Assembly: GCA_963754445.1 (NCBI GenBank)
Contig: CAVWFT010000001.1
Location: 1,922,001 to 1,986,000, forward strand
DNA: 64,000 bases
Direction of reading: 5' to 3'
Source of the DNA: Bog-473 sp963754445
Lineage (GTDB): Bacteria; Actinomycetota; Acidimicrobiia; Acidimicrobiales; RAAP-2
The notes beneath the pieces were generated by a model, which was not told the DNA's origin, searched no databases, and saw only the letters and a program-made list of their open reading frames with translations. Below, in pieces: positions 61,353-64,000 of this stretch (positions within the stretch are counted from its first letter, which is position 1; each line of letters starts with the position of its first letter). A program made the position numbers and the translations under genes.

Positions 61353-61814
61353 CTACGAATCGAGCTCAGTCAGCACCTCGCCGATGATCTTCGTCGCCTT
61401 GTGCGCCGGTAAAGGGTCGCCACCTTCGACCTCGGCCACTTCGGCCGCGAAATCTTCTACCGAATGCACACCGCCGACGAGGACGTGGCGCAGAGCCTCG
61501 CCGCTTGCTTCGGGGTCGTCGATCGCCTCGATGGCCGCGGCCACATCGTGCTGTGGGGACTCGGCCATCGCATGGACGAGGGCCATGGCTTCCTGCCGGC
61601 CGCTCGGCGTAGACACCGCCGGCTCGCGGTCGGGGTTTTGCTGGAGGTCCCACTCAACCAAAGCCTCGTCATAGCCGCCCTCGCCGGGGTGCAGGACCCG
61701 AGTGGTATCTGCCGTCGGCAACGTCTCATCGCTCGCGCCGACTTCCTCATCGTGATGGCGCTCTTGGCGCACCGGCACAACGAGGGTCCCGTCTTCATTG
61801 CGAACGATTGTCAT
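61353..61814 (-). CDS. Hypothetical acidic protein
   Basis: 153 residues, ATG 61814 (AAGAGAG before it). Strongly acidic; begins MTIVRNEDGTLVVPVRQERH. A helical C-terminal half has EAMALVHAMAESPQHDVAAAIEAID and ATKIIGEVLTELDS. No signal peptide, membrane segment or known motif. It stands alone between tRNA-Lys and the neocarzinostatin-like gene. I do not recognise a family. Codon use at third positions is mostly G/C, which supports it being real. Confidence 0.62.
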   Translation of the reverse strand: MTIVRNEDGTLVVPVRQERHHDEEVGASDETLPTADTTRVLHPGEGGYDEALVEWDLQQNPDREPAVSTPSGRQEAMALVHAMAESPQHDVAAAIEAIDDPEASGEALRHVLVGGVHSVEDFAAEVAEVEGGDPLPAHKATKIIGEVLTELDS

Positions 61815-62141
61815 AGGTACTCTCTTCCTGCGGACGCGACGAACTGTTCACCTTTGTATATACCCAACGAAGCGCCTTCAATCCGTGGGAGAACCTGCGG
61901 CTCATTGAGTAGTGCAAAGGAAAATCGAGAGGCACGTCCACGAACGCGCGCCATGCCCCGACTCTTACTTCGCCTGACGCGACTTTGACGATGTCCGCAG
62001 TTGTCGCAAGTTCGTGTGCAGGTGCTGACACATTCGTAGCCTGTTGACAGCGGACGGAGCGGAATGGAGACTCTCTGCGTCAGCGACACGAGATCGTGTT
62101 GGTCGAACATATGGGCGTCTGCGACGCCGTCGGAAGGACAC
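61815..62141. other. Divergent intergenic region
   Basis: 327 bases between the acidic hypothetical gene and the neocarzinostatin-like gene. AT-richer than average, with TTTGTATATACCC near 61852-61864 that could supply a -10 box for the minus-strand gene. GGAAGGA at 62131-62137 is the ribosome-binding site of the next gene. No further gene or repeat is seen. Confidence 0.45.
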
Positions 62142-62582
62142 ATGATTCAAAGAATTGCCACTATCGGGATGGGGACGGTCGGAGCATTGGCCATCGTTGC
62201 GATCGTTGGTGCGCCGGCTGGCGCCTCGGGCACAGTCAAGGTCAAGCCCCACACCGGTCTCACTAACGGCCAACAGGTCAAGATCAAGGCCATGAGCCCA
62301 CGGAAGGACAAGGACATCATCATTGCCGAGTGTTCGGGTGACCCATCCCAGGGGGGCGAGTGTGACTTCGGGAACTCCGACACGACCACCTCCTCGTCGA
62401 CGGGTGCAATTGAAGACACAATGAACGTGGCTTCGAGTTTCACGAGCCCGGACGGAACTAAGGTCAACTGCACGACGCCGGGATCGCATGCATGCGTCAT
62501 CGATGTGTTCACGTACCACTCCTTCGACGACAAGGGTAGGGAGATCGGCTCGCCGGTGGCGCTCTCTTTTGCATCGTCGTAG
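62142..62582 (+). CDS. Secreted neocarzinostatin-family-like protein
   Basis: 146 residues from ATG 62142, preceded by GGAAGGA; an earlier in-frame ATG at 62064 has no support. The signal peptide runs to about residue 29 (AGAS). The mature part follows the neocarzinostatin apoprotein pattern: V-x-P-x-T-G-L-T-N-G-Q-x-V-K-I-K-A, an I-x-x-A-E-C strand, Cys64 and Cys74 ten residues apart as in the first disulphide of neocarzinostatin, then D-G-T-K-V-N-C-T-T with Cys110/118, and a final L-S-F. That Ig-like fold carries enediyne drugs in Streptomyces. No enediyne genes are visible here, so binding of another ligand is more likely. Confidence 0.68.
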   Translation: MIQRIATIGMGTVGALAIVAIVGAPAGASGTVKVKPHTGLTNGQQVKIKAMSPRKDKDIIIAECSGDPSQGGECDFGNSDTTTSSSTGAIEDTMNVASSFTSPDGTKVNCTTPGSHACVIDVFTYHSFDDKGREIGSPVALSFASS

Positions 62583-63236
62583 ACGGCGACCGAGGTTCCG
62601 CTCTGGAAGATCAGCGACTGATCCCACCGAGAATTTGGGTGACAGTCCCTTTGATTTGCGAGAAGCCGCCCGGAGCGAACACCTCGAGCACGGATGACAA
62701 AGATCCTCCAGCGGTCCGGAGCCTGCCCGCACAAGGTGGCGAAGCCCACGTCGTCGTGGCGCTGCCAGGAGCTGTAGGTGCCGTGACCGCGAGTCGAACC
62801 TCCTCCACTCTGGACGCAGCCACCGAGGCCGCCGCGTTGTCGACCGCAGAGAATTAAGCCTGGTGAAGGACGGGCGCGTCTGCGCAAAGCGAGCGCCACG
62901 CTTCACGCGGACGCCTTGGTCCGATACCGGGACGCCTTGACCGTTGCACACACTGGTCGCGGCCAACGATCCGCGATCCCGAAAAGGGAGATAGACCACA
63001 CCTATCGCCTTCGTTTGAGACCTGCTTCGCTCATTGTCCGACCGATTGTCTCTGCCAACGGGGGTCGCGATGCGCCGATCCCATTGGCAGCCCGCTGGAC
63101 ATTTACCCTGTTCACAGGACGGGAACGGACGTAGTGGACACCGCTCTCTCGGACTCCTAATCCGCAATCGCCCGCGCCGTAGACTGGCGTGCCCGTTGGT
63201 GCATCCCGCACCGTCCCGCTAAGAGCAAGGACCGCG
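62583..63236. other. Long intergenic region before the helicase gene
   Basis: 654 bases with no gene I can support; open frames on both strands lack start signals and coding character. It contains a 16-base near-copy (15 of 16 identical) of the tRNA-Lys anticodon arm at 63151-63166. A possible -10 box TAGACT lies near 63180, ahead of the helicase GTG start. Confidence 0.45.
63151..63166 (+). repeat. Near-copy of tRNA-Lys anticodon arm
   Basis: GGACTCCTAATCCGCA differs at one base from GGACTCTTAATCCGCA at 61063-61078 inside tRNA-Lys. No D-arm or T-arm is recognisable around it, so it is not an intact tRNA. It may be chance, a tRNA relic or a trace of an integration event at the anticodon loop. 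Confidence 0.45.
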
Positions 63237-64000
63237 GTGGCCGAGCCGACCACGGAACACCCAATCACATTCGCCGAGCTGGGCCTGCGCCCCGAGCTTT
63301 TGCACACGCTCGCCTCACTGGGCTACGAGGAACCGACACCGATCCAGGCCACCGCCATCCCGCTCCTGCTCCAAGGGCAGGACATGCTCGGGCAAGCCGC
63401 CACCGGAACGGGAAAGACGGCAGCGTTCGCCCTCCCAATCCTGCAACGACTTCCCGCCCACGAGCGAGGACGAGAGCCGACGGCATTGATCCTGGTGCCA
63501 ACCCGGGAGCTCGCCATGCAGGTCTCCGAGGCTCTTCACCACTACGGTCGCGAGCTCGGGGTCCGCGTCGTCCCGATCTACGGTGGCCAACCCATCGGCC
63601 GTCAGCTGCGGTCTCTCGAGGCCGGTGTTGACGTGATCGTGGCGACTCCCGGCCGAGCTCTTGATCACCTACGGCGCCGCACGCTGCGGCTCGCGGCGCT
63701 GCAGGTGATGGTCCTGGACGAAGCCGACGAGATGTTGGACATGGGCTTTGCCGAGGATCTCGAGGCGATCTTCGCCGAGACGCCACCGAGCCGCCAGACG
63801 GTGCTTTTTTCGGCCACGCTCCCCAACCGCATTGACGCCATCGCGCGCAAGCACCTCCGCGACCCCGCCCGCATCCGCATCATCGACGATGTACAGAGCA
63901 GCGATGAGGCGCCCCGGGTACGCCATTCCGCCTATGTCGTTCAACGCGCCCACAAAGCGGCCGTCCTCGGGCGGATCCTCGACGTCGAGGGGCCGACCGC
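63237..64000 (+). CDS. DEAD-box RNA helicase, N-terminal part (continues beyond window)
   Basis: At least 254 residues, cut by the window edge. It starts at GTG 63237 (AAGGA nearby). The ATPase/helicase core motifs appear in order: Q-motif FAELGLRPELLHTLASLGYEEPTPIQ (in part), motif I AATGTGKT, Ia PTRELA, GG, Ib TPGR, motif II DEAD and motif III SAT. It unwinds short RNA duplexes using ATP; likely roles are ribosome assembly or mRNA turnover at low temperature. The C-terminal RecA-like domain and any RNA-binding tail are outside the window. Confidence 0.95.
   Translation, partial: MAEPTTEHPITFAELGLRPELLHTLASLGYEEPTPIQATAIPLLLQGQDMLGQAATGTGKTAAFALPILQRLPAHERGREPTALILVPTRELAMQVSEALHHYGRELGVRVVPIYGGQPIGRQLRSLEAGVDVIVATPGRALDHLRRRTLRLAALQVMVLDEADEMLDMGFAEDLEAIFAETPPSRQTVLFSATLPNRIDAIARKHLRDPARIRIIDDVQSSDEAPRVRHSAYVVQRAHKAAVLGRILDVEGPT

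Noticed and set aside
62600..62857. Short open frames on both strands after the neocarzinostatin-like gene
   Set aside because: No ribosome-binding site, odd composition and no recognisable motif on either strand.

Overview
The window is GC-rich, densely coded actinobacterial DNA. GTG starts are frequent, lipid and acyl-CoA genes are numerous, and three secreted proteins carry the repeat GYWLVASDGGIFSFG. That repeat family, together with fused LivH-LivM permeases and many acyl-CoA dehydrogenases and thiolases, points to an uncultured or little-studied member of the Acidimicrobiia. This placement is inference from gene content only.

Layout. 1-3.1 kb: branched-chain-amino-acid-type ABC importer (fused permease with a frameshift, plus binding protein). 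3.3-10.2 kb: CoA-transferase, TetR regulator, thioesterase, SDR, ureidoglycolate-lyase-like, cupin and 2-hydroxyacid dehydrogenase genes. 10.3-16.6 kb: an AT-richer stretch with two large secreted proteins, a Fur-family regulator and a small monooxygenase-like gene. 16.6-22.3 kb: MarR-MFS-SRPBCC operon, DoxX-like protein, zinc peptidase and iron-permease-like protein. 22.3-29.8 kb: RraA, ThuA, alcohol dehydrogenase, PEP-mutase-like, RidA, class II aldolase, SDR and aldehyde dehydrogenase genes. 29.9-39.1 kb: two secreted beta-propeller proteins, a ketosynthase-like/thiolase/acyl-CoA dehydrogenase operon and another secreted repeat protein. 39.2-47.5 kb: methyltransferase, thioesterase-GNAT-hexosaminidase operon, a hairpin-rich spacer with two very small genes, CoA ligase, and OB-fold/thiolase operon. 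47.5-54.1 kb: a light-response-type cluster. 54.1-64 kb: VOC protein, acetyl-CoA synthetase, a third secreted repeat protein, acyl-CoA dehydrogenase, tRNA-Lys, a neocarzinostatin-like protein and the start of a DEAD-box helicase.

Two regulatory systems stand out from the DNA itself. First, a 22-bp palindrome AACCTGAC-N6-GTCAGGTT (or close variants) occurs at five promoters spread over 40 kb: in front of the CoA-transferase/TetR pair, the ureidoglycolate-lyase-like/cupin pair, the alcohol dehydrogenase operon, the aldolase/SDR pair and the CoA-ligase/thiolase pair. This links otherwise scattered genes into one probable acyl-CoA catabolic regulon under the TetR protein encoded at 5169. Second, a B12-binding MerR-type regulator with the CarH photoreceptor motif W-x9-E-H sits convergent to an FAD-oxidase/DUF1365/cyclopropane-synthase-like/desaturase operon. 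A TTTA-N4-TAAA palindrome lies at each promoter. This looks like a light-switched module that remodels membrane fatty acids, with a divergent SRPBCC/SDR arm.

The three secreted proteins at 10.3, 37.2 and 57.2 kb have different N-terminal halves but the same C-terminal array of exactly six blades of about 42 residues. No transposase, integrase, CRISPR array or rRNA was seen.
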